64,000 nucleotides of DNA from DATFDN01 sp963762525 (GCA_963762525.1 CAVXKT010000003.1:1-64000); one strand, 5' to 3'. Counted from the first letter of the stretch, positions 40,163-49,077 are shown. Numbers and translations: made by a program. The notes: generated by a model from the sequence alone, not told the origin.

Positions 40163-40495
40163 TTGAGCCGGGCGATCGTCTCTGCCGATGAACTGATGAG
40201 GTACGGCTTACTGGCCGGCGACGGGTTCAAGCATGGCATGGTAAAACACGGTGCCGGCGAGTTCTCCTACTACGACTATCGGCACGACGCGACGCATCAC
40301 ACCAACTCGGTCGAGACGTTCTGGCGGCTGTTGAAGAACTCGTCGCCAGCACGCATATCCACGTCAGCGCGAAGTATCACGCATATCCACGTCAGCGCGA
40401 AGTATATGGACCGCTACCTTTCCGAGTTCGCTTTCCGGTCGAACCACCGCGCGATCGGAAACGCGATATTCAACCTGCTGATCGCATCGATATAG
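40163..40495 (+). pseudogene. IS1595-family transposase, 3' remnant
   Basis: The frame encodes the C-terminal third of an ISXO2-like DDE transposase: GEFSYYDYRHDATHHTNSVE, ETFWRLLKN and HIHVSAKYMDRYLSEFAFRS followed by NHRAIGNAIFNLL. The N-terminal zinc-binding and first catalytic regions are absent upstream, where 39980-40162 shows no remnant I can recognise. A 28-bp duplication lies inside it. Terminal inverted repeats are not visible. It is a dead fragment, convergent with and ending one base from the next gene. Confidence 0.8.
40350..40405. repeat. Perfect 28-bp tandem duplication within the IS1595 remnant
   Basis: The unit beginning CACGCATATCCACG and ending GCGAAGTAT occurs at 40350-40377 and immediately again at 40378-40405. 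It duplicates the codons for the HIHVSAKY motif in a shifted frame. Twenty-eight is not a multiple of three, yet the frame downstream is the correct one, so another small indel just upstream compensates. Confidence 0.9.
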
Positions 40496-40822
40496 CTAGT
40501 GCATGAACTTAAGGTAGAGGCCAAAACCTGCAATGGCGAGCGCAACGAGGCCACTTACGACCCACAAGACGCCCCTTACAAACGATATCTGATGGCCGAT
40601 TCCGTCGAGCTTGTTGCTGTGACCAGAAACATCCACGATCAGTCGATCAGTCTTAGCTGAGAGTTCCCCTATTGCCCGCTGCACTTCCATGATGGTTTGG
40701 AGCGTAAAGCTATGGTCGAGCATAGCACTCTGATCTGGCGGCGGTACGCTAGGCAATCGTCCGGGCGGAACTGCTGGTCCGGAAGCGGCGCTCCTTCCTA
40801 CCTTGCGGCGGTCATCAGACAT
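40496..40822 (-). CDS. Hypothetical small membrane-anchored protein (third gene of small operon)
   Basis: A 108-residue protein. Residues 1-34 are polar and proline-rich, about 35-75 form an amphipathic helix (HSFTLQTIMEVQRAIGELSA, KTDRLIVDVSGHSNKLDGIG), and the C-terminus is one transmembrane helix, VLWVVSGLVALAIAGFGLYL. This is the layout of small tail-anchored or phage/plasmid-associated proteins. The ATG lies inside the 3' end of the preceding gene, overlapping it by eight bases. No function is recognised. Confidence 0.65.
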   Translation of the reverse strand: MSDDRRKVGRSAASGPAVPPGRLPSVPPPDQSAMLDHSFTLQTIMEVQRAIGELSAKTDRLIVDVSGHSNKLDGIGHQISFVRGVLWVVSGLVALAIAGFGLYLKFMH

Positions 40823-41106
40823 TCAATGGAGGTTCTAATTTAGCTCTTATCCAGTCCCAAACGGCAGCCGGCGCCCTGCCATTGTAGGCTGAAATGGCCG
40901 CTACAATGGCGTTGCCCGTTACTGGCCTAGTAGGATTTCGTGGGATCATGAATCCCGAGCTGGGCAGCCACGCCAGCTACGGTCTTCGTAGAGGACACTA
41001 GCCATTGAGTGTCCGTCACCTGCAAGTGATCGTTCGGGAATTCTGCTGTAATCGCTTCGATCAACTTCGGCTGAGGCTCTGCCATAAGAACGGCGAAGAT
41101 AGTCAT
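40815..41106 (-). CDS. Conserved-looking hypothetical protein, second gene of small operon (one frameshift)
   Basis: This gene is too broken to show as one ORF. The ATG at 41106 reads MTIFAVLMAEPQPKLIEAI, AEFPNDHLQVTDTQWLVSS and TKTVAGVAAQLGIHDPTKS, meets a TAG, and after removal of one inserted base near 40930 continues RPVTGNAIVAAISAYNGRAP, AAVWDWIRAKLEPPLNV to the TGA at 40815-40817. Corrected length is 96 residues. The pattern suggests a small alpha/beta protein. Its ATG overlaps the stop of the upstream gene (ATGA) and its end overlaps the downstream gene by eight bases, which strongly supports it being real. Function is unknown. Confidence 0.6.
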
Positions 41107-41321
41107 GTGGTATTCCGGCGCACGCCTACACGCTTACGGTTCTCTTTTCCTTGCCTCGGCATTTGCGGCGGTCTGCTATCGGCCTCAATGGATAGGGCTA
41201 GCTTCTCAGAGTTAGCTGGCCCGATGCCGCGCGCCTCCTCCTGCGCGACAAACTCGGCTAATCGGCCAGTTCGTATCGCCTCTGTGAGAGAAAGGTTGAC
41301 TGATCCGCCCATTGACGCCAT
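41103..41321 (-). CDS. Hypothetical protein, first gene of small operon
   Basis: About 72 residues from the ATG at 41321; a TTG at 41357 would add twelve. The sequence SVNLSLTEAIRTGRLAEFVA, QEEARGIGPANSEKL resembles a family of short rhizobial-type proteins of unknown function with an EFxAQEEARGxGP core, followed by a basic, disordered tail. Its TGA overlaps the ATG of the next gene by ATGA. The tail suggests nucleic-acid contact, but this is a guess. Confidence 0.55.
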   Translation of the reverse strand: MASMGGSVNLSLTEAIRTGRLAEFVAQEEARGIGPANSEKLALSIEADSRPPQMPRQGKENRKRVGVRRNTT

Positions 41322-41357
41322 CTGTACATCAACCGCCTTGGCTGGGGGAAGCCCCAA

Positions 41358-41697
41358 CCACGGACGCCGAGCCGATGGTAACGATGTCAGAGCATCAGCC
41401 CTACAGCGTTAACAAGACGGCTTGCCACATGGGGTAACTCCTAACAAGGGCCGTGCCCCGAACTGAGTTGGTCCGCTACGCCTGGGGCGAGTTCCGAACT
41501 GGGCACCCAGACCTCTTGAAGCCGCTCAGCGGGAAATCGCGAGCGGCTTCATCTATTCAGTCCGTTTCCGACTTAGACGCGGTCTCGTCAAGCGGATACA
41601 AACATTTTGTTTCTAGCCGTAGAGGGCGAACTGTGATTTAAGCTGTGGATGAAGACGATCCCGGCGCGACGTAATCACGCTCACGGCTGAGGAACGA
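41358..41697. other. Intergenic stretch with a 10-bp-stem hairpin
   Basis: No gene is convincing in these 340 bases. At 41518-41550 GAAGCCGCTC and GAGCGGCTTC form a perfect 10-bp stem around a 13-base loop. There is no T-tract, so a terminator is not assured; it could belong to a structured RNA. A 62-residue frame (41453-41641) exists but has no family resemblance. The left end of the IS630 element lies at about 41611. Confidence 0.45.
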
Positions 41698-42723
41698 ATG
41701 GTGCTTGAGGCATTGAAGCGATCGACGAAGAGCGAGACGCGGATGCGGGATCGTGCCGGGATGGTGCTGTTGGCGGCTGGCGGGATGGGCAGGCGCGGAA
41801 TAGGCCGGGCGATGGGCACACGACGGGGACGGTTTCGAAGTGGCGGGTGCGCTATGCGCGCGACGGCTTGGCGGGTCTGGATGAGACGGGCAAACGGGGG
41901 CCGGGCCGACATATGGGCCGACAGAGCAGAAGCGTATCCTCGCAAGGCTGGATCAACCGCCGCCGGCGGGATACGCGAACTGGACAGCGCCGTTGCTGGC
42001 GCGTGCGCTGGGCGATGTGCACGAGCAGTATATCTGGCGGTTCTTGTGGCGCAGAAGATCGATCTGTCAGGCCGCAAGTCCTGGTGCGAGAGCACCGACC
42101 CGGAGTTTGTGGCCAAAGCGGCGGAGATGTTGGTTTGTATATGGCGCCGCCGGAAAAGCGGTTGTGCTGTCGATCGATGAGAAACCGTCGATCCAGGCGC
42201 TGGAGCGAGCGCAAGGATACCTGAAACTGCCGAGTGGACAGGCGATGATCGGCCAGTCGCATGACTATAAGCGGCACGGGACGACGACGTTGTTCGCGGC
42301 CTTAAATATCGCAACCGGCAAAGTGATCGGACGCCACTATAAAAGGCGGCGGCGGGTCGAGTTCCTGACTTTATGAACACTATCGTGGCGGATTATCCGG
42401 AACGCGAGATCCACGTCATTCTCGACAATCTCTCGACCCATAAGCCAAAGCGAGACATGTGGCTGGCGCGTCACCCCAAAGTGAAATTCCACTACACGCC
42501 GACCCACACCTCGTGGCTGAACCAGATAGAGATTTGGTTTTCGATCCTGAGCGGAAAATCACTCAATGGGGCGTCCTTTCAGACCGTTGATCAACTCAAG
42601 GCCCATATCAAAAGCTTTATCGCAGACTACAACGAGGAAGCTCGTCCATTCGTATGGACAAAGAGCAAAGTGCACCAAAAGCGGCTCAAGCCATGTTTCG
42701 CTGATCAATGATTATTCTAGCCG
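41611..42723 (+). mobile_element. IS630-family insertion sequence
   Basis: The transposase gene is bracketed by a 9-bp direct repeat TTCTAGCCG at 41611-41619 and 42715-42723. IS630 elements insert at TA, often within CTAG, and duplicate it, so these repeats may hold the target. I could not align terminal inverted repeats by eye, so exact ends are uncertain. A small GCCGAT/ATCGGC hairpin (42720-42737) straddles the right boundary. Confidence 0.55.
41698..42711 (+). CDS. IS630-family transposase (frameshifted)
   Basis: A DDE transposase of about 340 residues. The N-terminal helix-turn-helix reads TRMRDRAGMVLLAAGGMGRR then TVSKWRVRYARDGLAGLDET. The catalytic residues are in VVLSIDEKPSIQALERAQ (first Asp), HVILDNLSTHKPK (second Asp) and TSWLNQIEIWFSILS (Glu), the classic IS630 arrangement. 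At least four frame changes occur, so it is either broken or affected by the same errors as its neighbours. Frame upstream of the ATG reads ITLTAEER, as expected for IS630, with no good start codon, so the true N-terminus may be upstream. Confidence 0.85.
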
Positions 42724-42975
42724 ATTTGTCTATCGGCGATGCAGGTTTGTCGGCAAAGGTCAAGAGGAATCCAAGGAGACCGATAATCTGCCTTGGGGAT
42801 TGATCGCGTCCTGGTAAAACACCTGCGTCAGGGATAATTCCCTTGTATTTCCCCATAACTTCTTAGTTTCTGTCCGGGAACAAGGCGTATCGGGAGAGTT
42901 GGTTGGCAAGAGGTGCTTGCCCGGCTCGAATCGGAGAGGGGTGGCGGGAGCGCCGAACTACCGCGCCTTGGTGTG

Positions 42976-43701
42976 TTACGATCTCCGTGCCGACACCAGC
43001 AGGAACATCGGGCGGTCGCGTTCTTCGGCAAGCGACGGACGGGCGGCGATCTGTGCGTCGGTCGGCGACCATTCCTCCACATGGCGGATCGCAAATCCCG
43101 CTTCGATCAGCGAGTTGAAATAGGTTGCGAGGGTGCGGTGCTGCTTGACCACGCCCTCGACCAGCCAGTTCGTGACCCGCTTGACCCTCGATCGCATAAC
43201 TGTCGATCGGCCATCGTTTGCCGCCGTCGGTGTCCGACCAGGCCGGATGCGCCGGGGCGGTGAAGATCGGATGCTCGACCGAGAAGACCAGGCCGCCGCC
43301 GCCGACCAGGGCGCGCCGGAGAGTCTGCCAGCACCGCCGGAGAGATTCTCGATATAATGCAGAGCGAGCGAGCTGTAGGCGAGGTCGAACGAGGCCGCGG
43401 GCAGCGGCAGCCGCTCCAGATCGGCGAGCCGATACTCGATCCCCTGTTGCCCCGCGTCCCTGGCCCGCGCCAGCATCTGCTCGGAGACGTCGATGCCGAG
43501 AACCGCGGCTCCTTGCGCGCGCGCCCACCGACAGAACCAGCCGTAGCCGCAGCCCAGATCCACCACCCGCAGGCCGCGCAACTCAGGCAGCATGGCCCGC
43601 AAAGCCGGCCATTCCGCCGCACCGTCCAGCCCCTCGACCGAGCGATCCAACCGGCTGTAGGCGGCGAAGAACGCCGGATCGTCGTAGAGGTTCTGCGCCA
43701 C
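42976..43701 (-). CDS. Class I SAM-dependent methyltransferase (compensating frameshifts)
   Basis: About 241 residues. Motif I is LRVVDLGCGYGWFCRWARAQ; GIDVSEQMLARARDAG, ADLERLPLPAASFDLAYSSL and ALHYIEN follow, as in UbiE-like enzymes. Between about 43190 and 43350 the frame leaves and returns; the true path reads LVFSVEHPIFTAPAHPAWS and WPIDSYAIEG. The C-terminus has LIEAGFAIRHVEEWSPTDAQ. The substrate is unknown. It starts two bases downstream of the phaR stop, on the same strand, so the two may be co-transcribed. Confidence 0.8.
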   Translation of the reverse strand: MAQNLYDDPAFFAAYSRLDRSVEGLDGAAEWPALRAMLPELRGLRVVDLGCGYGWFCRWARAQGAAVLGIDVSEQMLARARDAGQQGIEYRLADLERLPLPAASFDLAYSSLALHYIENLSGGAGRLSGAPWSAAAAWSSRSSIRSSPPRRIRPGRTPTAANDGRSTVMRSRVKRVTNWLVEGVVKQHRTLATYFNSLIEAGFAIRHVEEWSPTDAQIAARPSLAEERDRPMFLLVSARRS

Positions 43702-43702
43702 G

Positions 43703-44350
43703 TCAGCCGGGTGTCCTTGCGCCGGCCCGGCGGCGACCGGACGAGGTCGCGCGGGCCGCTTCCAATTCGCGCCGCAGCCCCGCCACCTCGGCGCGAAGGT
43801 TCTCGATCTCCCGGGCCGCCTCGGTCGCTGCCGCCCCGGCCGCCGCCTCTTCGGCCGGTCCGCGGTAGAACGGGGTGAACAGGCTCATGGCGCGCTCCAT
43901 GATCGTCATGTTCTGTCGGCTCACCTCCTCGAGCGTCGGGGCGGCGAACGGAAACAGCGTTCCCACGGTCTTCTGCATCGTCGAGCGCACCTGCCGCTGC
44001 TGCTCGGCGAGCACGGCCATCGACTGCTCCAGATAGCGCGGCACCAGCGACTGCATCTGATCGCCGTAGAACCCGATTAACTGGCGCAGAAAGGTCGTCG
44101 GCAGCAGGTTTCGCCCTTTGCCTTCCTCCTCAACGATGATCTGCGTCAGCACGCCGCGGGTGATGTCCTCGCCGCTCTTGGCGTCGAACACCACGAAGTC
44201 GCGCCCGGCGCGTACCATTTCGGCCAGCGTGTCGAGGGTGATGTAGCTTGAGGTCTCGGTGTTGTAGAGCCGCCGGTTGGCATATTTCTTCACCACCACG
44301 ATCGATTGCGCCGGCTTGTCGGCGGCGGGCTCGGACTCGGTTTCGGCCAC
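43703..44350 (-). CDS. phaR: Polyhydroxyalkanoate synthesis repressor PhaR
   Basis: PhaR binds PHB granules and DNA and represses phasin and its own gene. The N-terminal domain reads IVVVKKYANRRLYNTETSSY, ITLDTLAEMVRAGRDFVVFD and AKSGEDITRGVLTQIIVEEE, which is diagnostic; LIGFYGDQMQSLVPRYLEQS and a C-terminal coiled coil (EIENLRAEVAGLRRELEAAR) follow. I start it at the GTG at 44350, which gives VAETESEP, matches the usual start of the family and has GAGG eight bases upstream; an ATG at 44464 adds 38 residues without a ribosome-binding site. The 33-bp palindrome array lies just upstream. Confidence 0.9.
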   Translation of the reverse strand: MAETESEPAADKPAQSIVVVKKYANRRLYNTETSSYITLDTLAEMVRAGRDFVVFDAKSGEDITRGVLTQIIVEEEGKGRNLLPTTFLRQLIGFYGDQMQSLVPRYLEQSMAVLAEQQRQVRSTMQKTVGTLFPFAAPTLEEVSRQNMTIMERAMSLFTPFYRGPAEEAAAGAAATEAAREIENLRAEVAGLRRELEAARATSSGRRRAGARTPG

Positions 44351-44558
44351 GTTGTCTGCCTCTGATGCGAACGCTCGCCAGAATGCGTCCTTCCGCGCCG
44401 CAGCGCCAGAGCGGCTCTTCACCCCGTCATGCAGATGCAGCGAAATGAAGGACGGCGGTTCCATTACTGAGACAAGCGGCGGTGCGCAATGCCGGAAGTA
44501 GCCGCCCCGGGTGAGGCCGATCAGAATCCGTGATTCGGCAGGTCCGAGGCCAAGCCTG

Positions 44559-44669
44559 TCGTGTACACGCTTTTGCGGTGCACAAGAGGAGTTGTGTACA
44601 CGCTTTGGAGGTCCGCAACCCCGATTGTGTACACGGTTTTGGGGTTGCGGCTCGGGTTTTGTACACGCT
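44559..44669. repeat. Four-copy GTGTACAC palindrome array with 33-bp period, upstream of phaR
   Basis: GTGTACAC (self-complementary) starts at 44561, 44594 and 44627, and a fourth copy, TTGTACAC, at 44659: spacings of 33, 33 and 32 bases. Each is followed by G and a CTTTTG/GTTTTG-like tract, so the whole 33-bp unit is an imperfect direct repeat. It lies between the phaR start and the end of the DUF4175 gene. A period near three helical turns would place all palindromes on one DNA face, as expected of cooperative operator sites; it is not the CTGC/GCAG-type site described for PhaR. A repeated short peptide in the minus frame is the alternative. Confidence 0.8.
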
Positions 44670-44712
44670 CGCCCCCGGCCGGCGGAGCGGGGAGAAGCCC
44701 AGGGATGAACGG

Positions 44713-47245
44713 CTAGAACTGCTTCAAAAGCCGGTCGATATAGTCGAGTTCCTCGCGTTGGCGGGTGCGATCGGCGCCGCGCCGGCGCAGCTCCTGCTCG
44801 ATCTGCTCGCTTCGCTTGGGGCCGGCCTGATCGGGGATGTTCACGTCATCGGCCTCATCCGCTCCCAGCCCGCCCGGTCCCATCCGCCGGCCGAGCGGAT
44901 CGCGCCCGCGCCCCGGCTGTCCGGCCTGGAAGCTGCCGCCCTCGTTGCCGCCGGGGCCGTCGCCCTGCTCGCTGCCGTCGTCGTCCGAGAAGGCCATGCC
45001 CTCGCCCGCGCCCTGCTCGGAGCCGTCGCCGGCCTGCTGGCCCTGGCCGAATTTGTCGGCCATCTGCTGACCGGCCTCGCGGCCTCCCTTCTGCAACGCC
45101 TCGATCGCCTTCAGCTCCGCCGCCTGTGCGGCGCTGTCGCGCCCGGCCCCCAGTGCCTTTCCGGCCCCCTCCATGGCGCGGTCCGCCTCGCCCAGGCTGT
45201 CCGGCACCTTGCCGGTCAGATCGCCCAGTTGCTGCATCGCTTCCCCCAGCGCTCGACGTAGCGCCTGCTGCACCGCCTGATCCTGCTTTTGCGCCGCCGC
45301 ATCCGGGGGTGCTCGGGGCCTGCTCGGCGCCGGCGCGCGCCGCCTCGCGGGCGCGGTCCTGCGCGCGATCGAGCAGCCCGCCCTGGCGACCCAGCATGTC
45401 CTGGAGCGCGCTCATCTGCGACCGGCCCTTCTGCCGCTGGGCGGCGCGGGCGCGGTCGGCCTCGGTCATCGGCTTGGCGTCGCGCAACGCATCCAGCAAG
45501 CGATCGAGCTCGGCCATTTCGCGCGCCGCCTGCTCGGTCTCTCCCTTGGCCGCCGATTGGCGCGCCCGCTCGGCCATTCGCGCCAAATCCTTCGCCGACA
45601 GCCGGCGCGCCGCATCGGGCGGCGCCGACGTCATCTGCCGGCGAAACTGCTCGGCGAGCGCCTGCATATGCTGGCGAATTGCCTCGCTCAGTGCCTGCAG
45701 CTTCTTCTCCAGCTCGGCGCGATTGGCCTCCGAGGGTTCGGCGCGCAGCTTGTCAAGCGCCGCGCGGGCGGCCTCGCGCGCCTCCTGCAAGGCGCGATCG
45801 GTGCGCGCGGCAGCGCCCTCCTCCAGTTGCAGCGCCAGCGCCCACAGCCGCGCCTGCGCGTCGGCGATGACGTCGCCGCGGTCGAATTCCAAGAGATAAT
45901 AGATCGCCGACAGGTTCAGATAGGCGCCGGGGTCGTTGCCGATCGAGCCCGGCTCGACCAGCAGCGCGTCGAGCCCGCCCAGCGCACCGGTGCGATCGTC
46001 GGGATTGAGGGTGAGGGACTTGCGGACGGCGATCAGTGCCCGCGCCTCCTTGTTGCGGAAGCTCCGCTCGGGCAGCGTGAATGGCGCATCGGCGCTGGCC
46101 CCGGTCTGGCCGAGCGCGTCCTTCGCCACCAGCCGGGCGATCACCGGCAGTCCGGCCCGCGGATCGGCACTCAGATCCTGCTCGGCGATACCGTGCGCGT
46201 CCTTGGCCGCCCCGGGCAGCGGCAGCGCAATCACGAGCGGCGGCGTCGCGGGACGGGCGCGCAGGCGCAGTTCGGCCGAGAGGTTCGTCACCCCGTAGTC
46301 GTCGCTCGCGTGCCACGGCAGCCGGGTGTGCAGCCGCGCTCGCCCGACGCCGGGGGGCGCCGACCACTCGGCGACGGGCGGATGATCGGGGATTACCGCA
46401 ACATCCCAACGCCCCAGGGTCGCGCCGTCGCGCCGCACGGTGATCCGACCGTTCTCCGACAGCACCTGCTCGGCCTGAAAGCTCGCCGCGTCGAGCGCCC
46501 GGAAATCGGCCGCCCGCCCGCCCCAGTCGAGGCGCGGCGTAGCGCTGCCGCCGGTGACGCTGAGCGTGAGGCGCGAGCCGGCGGGCACGGACACGGTCGG
46601 CGTATCGGCCCTGAGGAACATCGGCGCCAAAGCGGTGTACGCGGGCGGCGTCACCCAGGCTTGCAACTCGGTGGCCGGCCCCGAAGAGCCTCGGGGCAAT
46701 GTCGGATGCAGCGCCGCCCCGAGGCGTGCCGGCGCGTCCGCCCCGGCGACGCCGGTGCAGGCCACCAGGGCGACGATCAGCCCGAGGCGCAACGCCCGCG
46801 GATCGCGCCGCGGCAGCCCGGGGCGCGGCGGACCCACGCGGAGGCGGCGGAGCTGCGCGGCGGCGCGCGCCACATGCGCCCGCCACAGCGCCATCGCCAT
46901 GGCGTCGCCCGGCGTCGGCTGGTCCGAAAGCGCCGCCAGCGGCCGGTGCGACAGCCCGGAAGCACGTTCCAGGCGCCGGTCCACCGCGCTCCGCGTGGGC
47001 GCGCGCAGCCCCGCAAATCCGCGCAACAGCAGCAGGGCGACCGCTAGCCCCGCGCAAACCAGGAGCGCCACCTGCCCCGAGGGCGGCAGCAACCGCGAGA
47101 CGCCGAGCAGGGCGAGACACACGAACAGCCCGACGATGCCGAGCGGCGGCCACAGCGCCGGCCACACGCGCTCGAACCACAGCGCCGCCCCGGCGAGCGC
47201 GCGCCGCGCGGCAAGGCGCCGCTCCCATGTCTTGCCGCTGTTCAT
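44713..47245 (-). CDS. TIGR02302/DUF4175 family membrane protein (one frameshift)
   Basis: About 843 residues after removing one inserted base near 45300. The N-terminus has two transmembrane helices (PPLGIVGLFVCLALLGVSRL; GQVALLVCAGLAVALLLL) and a third at LRLGLIVALVACTGVAG, followed by ATELQAWVTPPAYTALAPMF, a signature of the family. The middle is a long helical, Ala/Gln/Arg-rich region (EKKLQALSEAIRQHMQALAE, ARMAERARQSAAKGETEQAA) and the tail is Gly/Gln-rich, ending RQREELDYIDRLLKQF. It is common in alphaproteobacteria next to lysA; its function is not known. Its ATG overlaps the lysA TGA. Confidence 0.85.
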
Positions 47246-48576
47246 GCGAGCCAATCGGGAATGCGCTCGGAGCCCCACAGCGCCTCGATCTCCTGGCGCG
47301 GGCGGATCACCGCCCAGCGCCCGGCGTCGATCAGGACGGCGGCGGCGAGCGGGCGGGCGTTGTAGGCGCTGCTCATCACCGCACCATAGGCGCCCGCGTC
47401 GAGGATCGCCACGCGCGCGCCCGGTGCGAGCGGCGGGAGGCTCCGGTTTCGCGCGAACGTGTCGGCGCTTTCGCACACCGGGCCGACGATTTCGGCCGGC
47501 TCCGGGCGCCCGGCGGCATCGACGGCGCTGACGGCCACGATGCCGTGCCAGGCGTCGTACATCGCCGGCCGCAGCAGATCGTTCATCGCCGCATCGAGGA
47601 TGACGAAGCGCGGCGGCCCGCGCTTGACCAGCTCGACGGTGCTCAACAGCAGCCCGGCCGGTCCCGCCAGAAACCGCCCCGGCTCCAGGATCAGCCGCGC
47701 ATCGAGCCCGGCGAAGGCCCGAGCCAGCACGCCCGCCCATGCCGCCGGGCCGGGTACGGGCTCGTTCCGGTAGGCAATGCCGAGCCCGCCGCCGCAATCC
47801 AGCGTCTCCAGGTGCAGGCCCTCGGCCCGCAGCGCGCGGGCCAGCTCCGCCAGCCGCGCATAGGCGGTGCGGTACGGCGCGAGGGTGACGATCTGGCTGC
47901 CGATATGCACCGCCAGCCCGACCGGACGCAGGCCCGGAAGCGACGCCGCGCGGCGGTAGAGGGCCGGGGCGTCGGCGGCGGGAATGCCGAATTTGTCGCC
48001 GGCGCGCCCGGTGCTGATCTTGCCGTGGGTGCCGGCGTCCACGTCCGGGTTCACCCGCAGCGCGATCCGCGCCTCGCGGTTGATCGACCGGGCGATGGTT
48101 GAGAGCCGATCCAGCTCCTCGGCGCTTTCGACGTTGATCTGCGCGATCTCGAGGGCGATGGCGCGGCGCACCGCCGCCTCCGACTTGCCGACCCCGGAAA
48201 AGACGATATCGGCGGGCGCGATGCCGGCCGCCACGGCGCGCCGCAACTCGCCCTCGCTCACCACGTCGGCGCCCGCGCCCTCGGCCGCCAGCACCCGCAG
48301 CACCGCCATATGGTCGTTGGCCTTCACCGCGTAGTGCACATGCGCCGAAAGCCCCGCCTCCTCCAGCGCGTCCCGCAAGGCGCCGAGGCGTTCCCGCACG
48401 ATTTCGGCGGAATAGACCCAGGTGGGCGTGCCCAGGGCATCGGCGATGCCGTTGAGCGCCACGCCGGCGAAGAGCAGCCCGTCCATGGCGTGCATCCTGA
48501 GATGCGGGCGCGCGGCGAGCAGTTCGGCTGCGGTCGGGTCGGCGTCGATGTCGAGCGGGCGGGCGGGCGCGTTCAC
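47242..48576 (-). CDS. lysA: Diaminopimelate decarboxylase
   Basis: An intact 444-residue PLP enzyme making L-lysine from meso-diaminopimelate. The PLP lysine is in AHVHYAVKANDHMAVLRVLA; HIGSQI, the phosphate-binding LDCGGGLGI and LILEPGRFLAG follow, with GPVCESADTFARNR (catalytic cysteine region) and AGAYGAVMSSAYNARPL at the C-terminal domain. The start is a GTG overlapping the upstream TGA (GTGA). The gene lies in a kdsA-SgcJ-like-lysA-DUF4175 run, all on the minus strand with overlaps or a 16-base gap. Confidence 0.95.
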   Translation of the reverse strand: MNAPARPLDIDADPTAAELLAARPHLRMHAMDGLLFAGVALNGIADALGTPTWVYSAEIVRERLGALRDALEEAGLSAHVHYAVKANDHMAVLRVLAAEGAGADVVSEGELRRAVAAGIAPADIVFSGVGKSEAAVRRAIALEIAQINVESAEELDRLSTIARSINREARIALRVNPDVDAGTHGKISTGRAGDKFGIPAADAPALYRRAASLPGLRPVGLAVHIGSQIVTLAPYRTAYARLAELARALRAEGLHLETLDCGGGLGIAYRNEPVPGPAAWAGVLARAFAGLDARLILEPGRFLAGPAGLLLSTVELVKRGPPRFVILDAAMNDLLRPAMYDAWHGIVAVSAVDAAGRPEPAEIVGPVCESADTFARNRSLPPLAPGARVAILDAGAYGAVMSSAYNARPLAAAVLIDAGRWAVIRPRQEIEALWGSERIPDWLA

Positions 48577-49061
48577 GGCGGTTGCGGCATCGGCGAGGAA
48601 TGCTGATGCACGATTTGCCAGTCGCGCCCGCGGTTCTCGTAGATGAACGTATAACGCGCCGGCACCTTGACCCGGCTGCCCGGCTGGTCGCCATCGACGG
48701 TGAAGGTGTAGGTGCCGACGTCATAGGCCATGTTGCAGCCGATCTTGACGATCCGCGTATCGATGACGCCGCTCGGGTGCTTCTTGAGGAAATCCACGAA
48801 ATAGGCGCGGATGGCCGCCGGGCTGGTCCGCGCCTGGTCGGAGAGCGTCGGCAGCAGCACGGCGTCGGGCACATAGTTGCGCACCACCGCGTCGGGATCT
48901 CCGGTTTGCAGCGAGGCGTTCCAGCGATCGAACAGCGCCGCGATCTGCGCCCGGTTCAGGCGCGCGCACCGCTCCGACGCCGGCTGGGCACGCGCCGCAC
49001 CGGCCGCGGCTGCAAGGGCAAGCAACACCATCGCCCCGCCGAAGGTTCTCGTTGCGCGCAT
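48573..49061 (-). CDS. SgcJ/EcaC-type NTF2-like exported protein
   Basis: A 162-residue protein with a signal peptide (GGAMVLLALAAAAGAARAQ). The mature part is a single NTF2/SnoaL-like cone: AQIAALFDRWNASLQTGDPD, AVVRNYVPDAVLLPTLSDQ, SPAAIRAYFVDFLKKHPSGV and ARYTFIYENRGRDWQIVHQH, the pattern of the SgcJ/EcaC family. Whether it is an enzyme or a binding protein is unknown. The ATG at 49061 has GGAGG upstream. It lies between kdsA and lysA and overlaps the latter. Confidence 0.8.
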   Translation of the reverse strand: MRATRTFGGAMVLLALAAAAGAARAQPASERCARLNRAQIAALFDRWNASLQTGDPDAVVRNYVPDAVLLPTLSDQARTSPAAIRAYFVDFLKKHPSGVIDTRIVKIGCNMAYDVGTYTFTVDGDQPGSRVKVPARYTFIYENRGRDWQIVHQHSSPMPQPP

Positions 49062-49077
49062 CCCGCCTCCATGGACT

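Noticed and set aside
41453..41641. A 62-residue plus-strand ORF before IS630
   Set aside because: It spans the hairpin and the IS boundary and shows no family pattern or good ribosome-binding site.
44427..44666. Minus-strand 79-codon ORF across the palindrome array
   Set aside because: Its repeated KAC/CTQ pattern arises from the 33-bp DNA repeat, it lacks a ribosome-binding site and overlaps the phaR leader; kept only as an alternative explanation.
44855..48874. A 1,339-codon minus-strand frame
   Set aside because: It runs through an antisense-like frame of lysA into the DUF4175 gene; lysA and DUF4175 are separate genes with an ATGA overlap.
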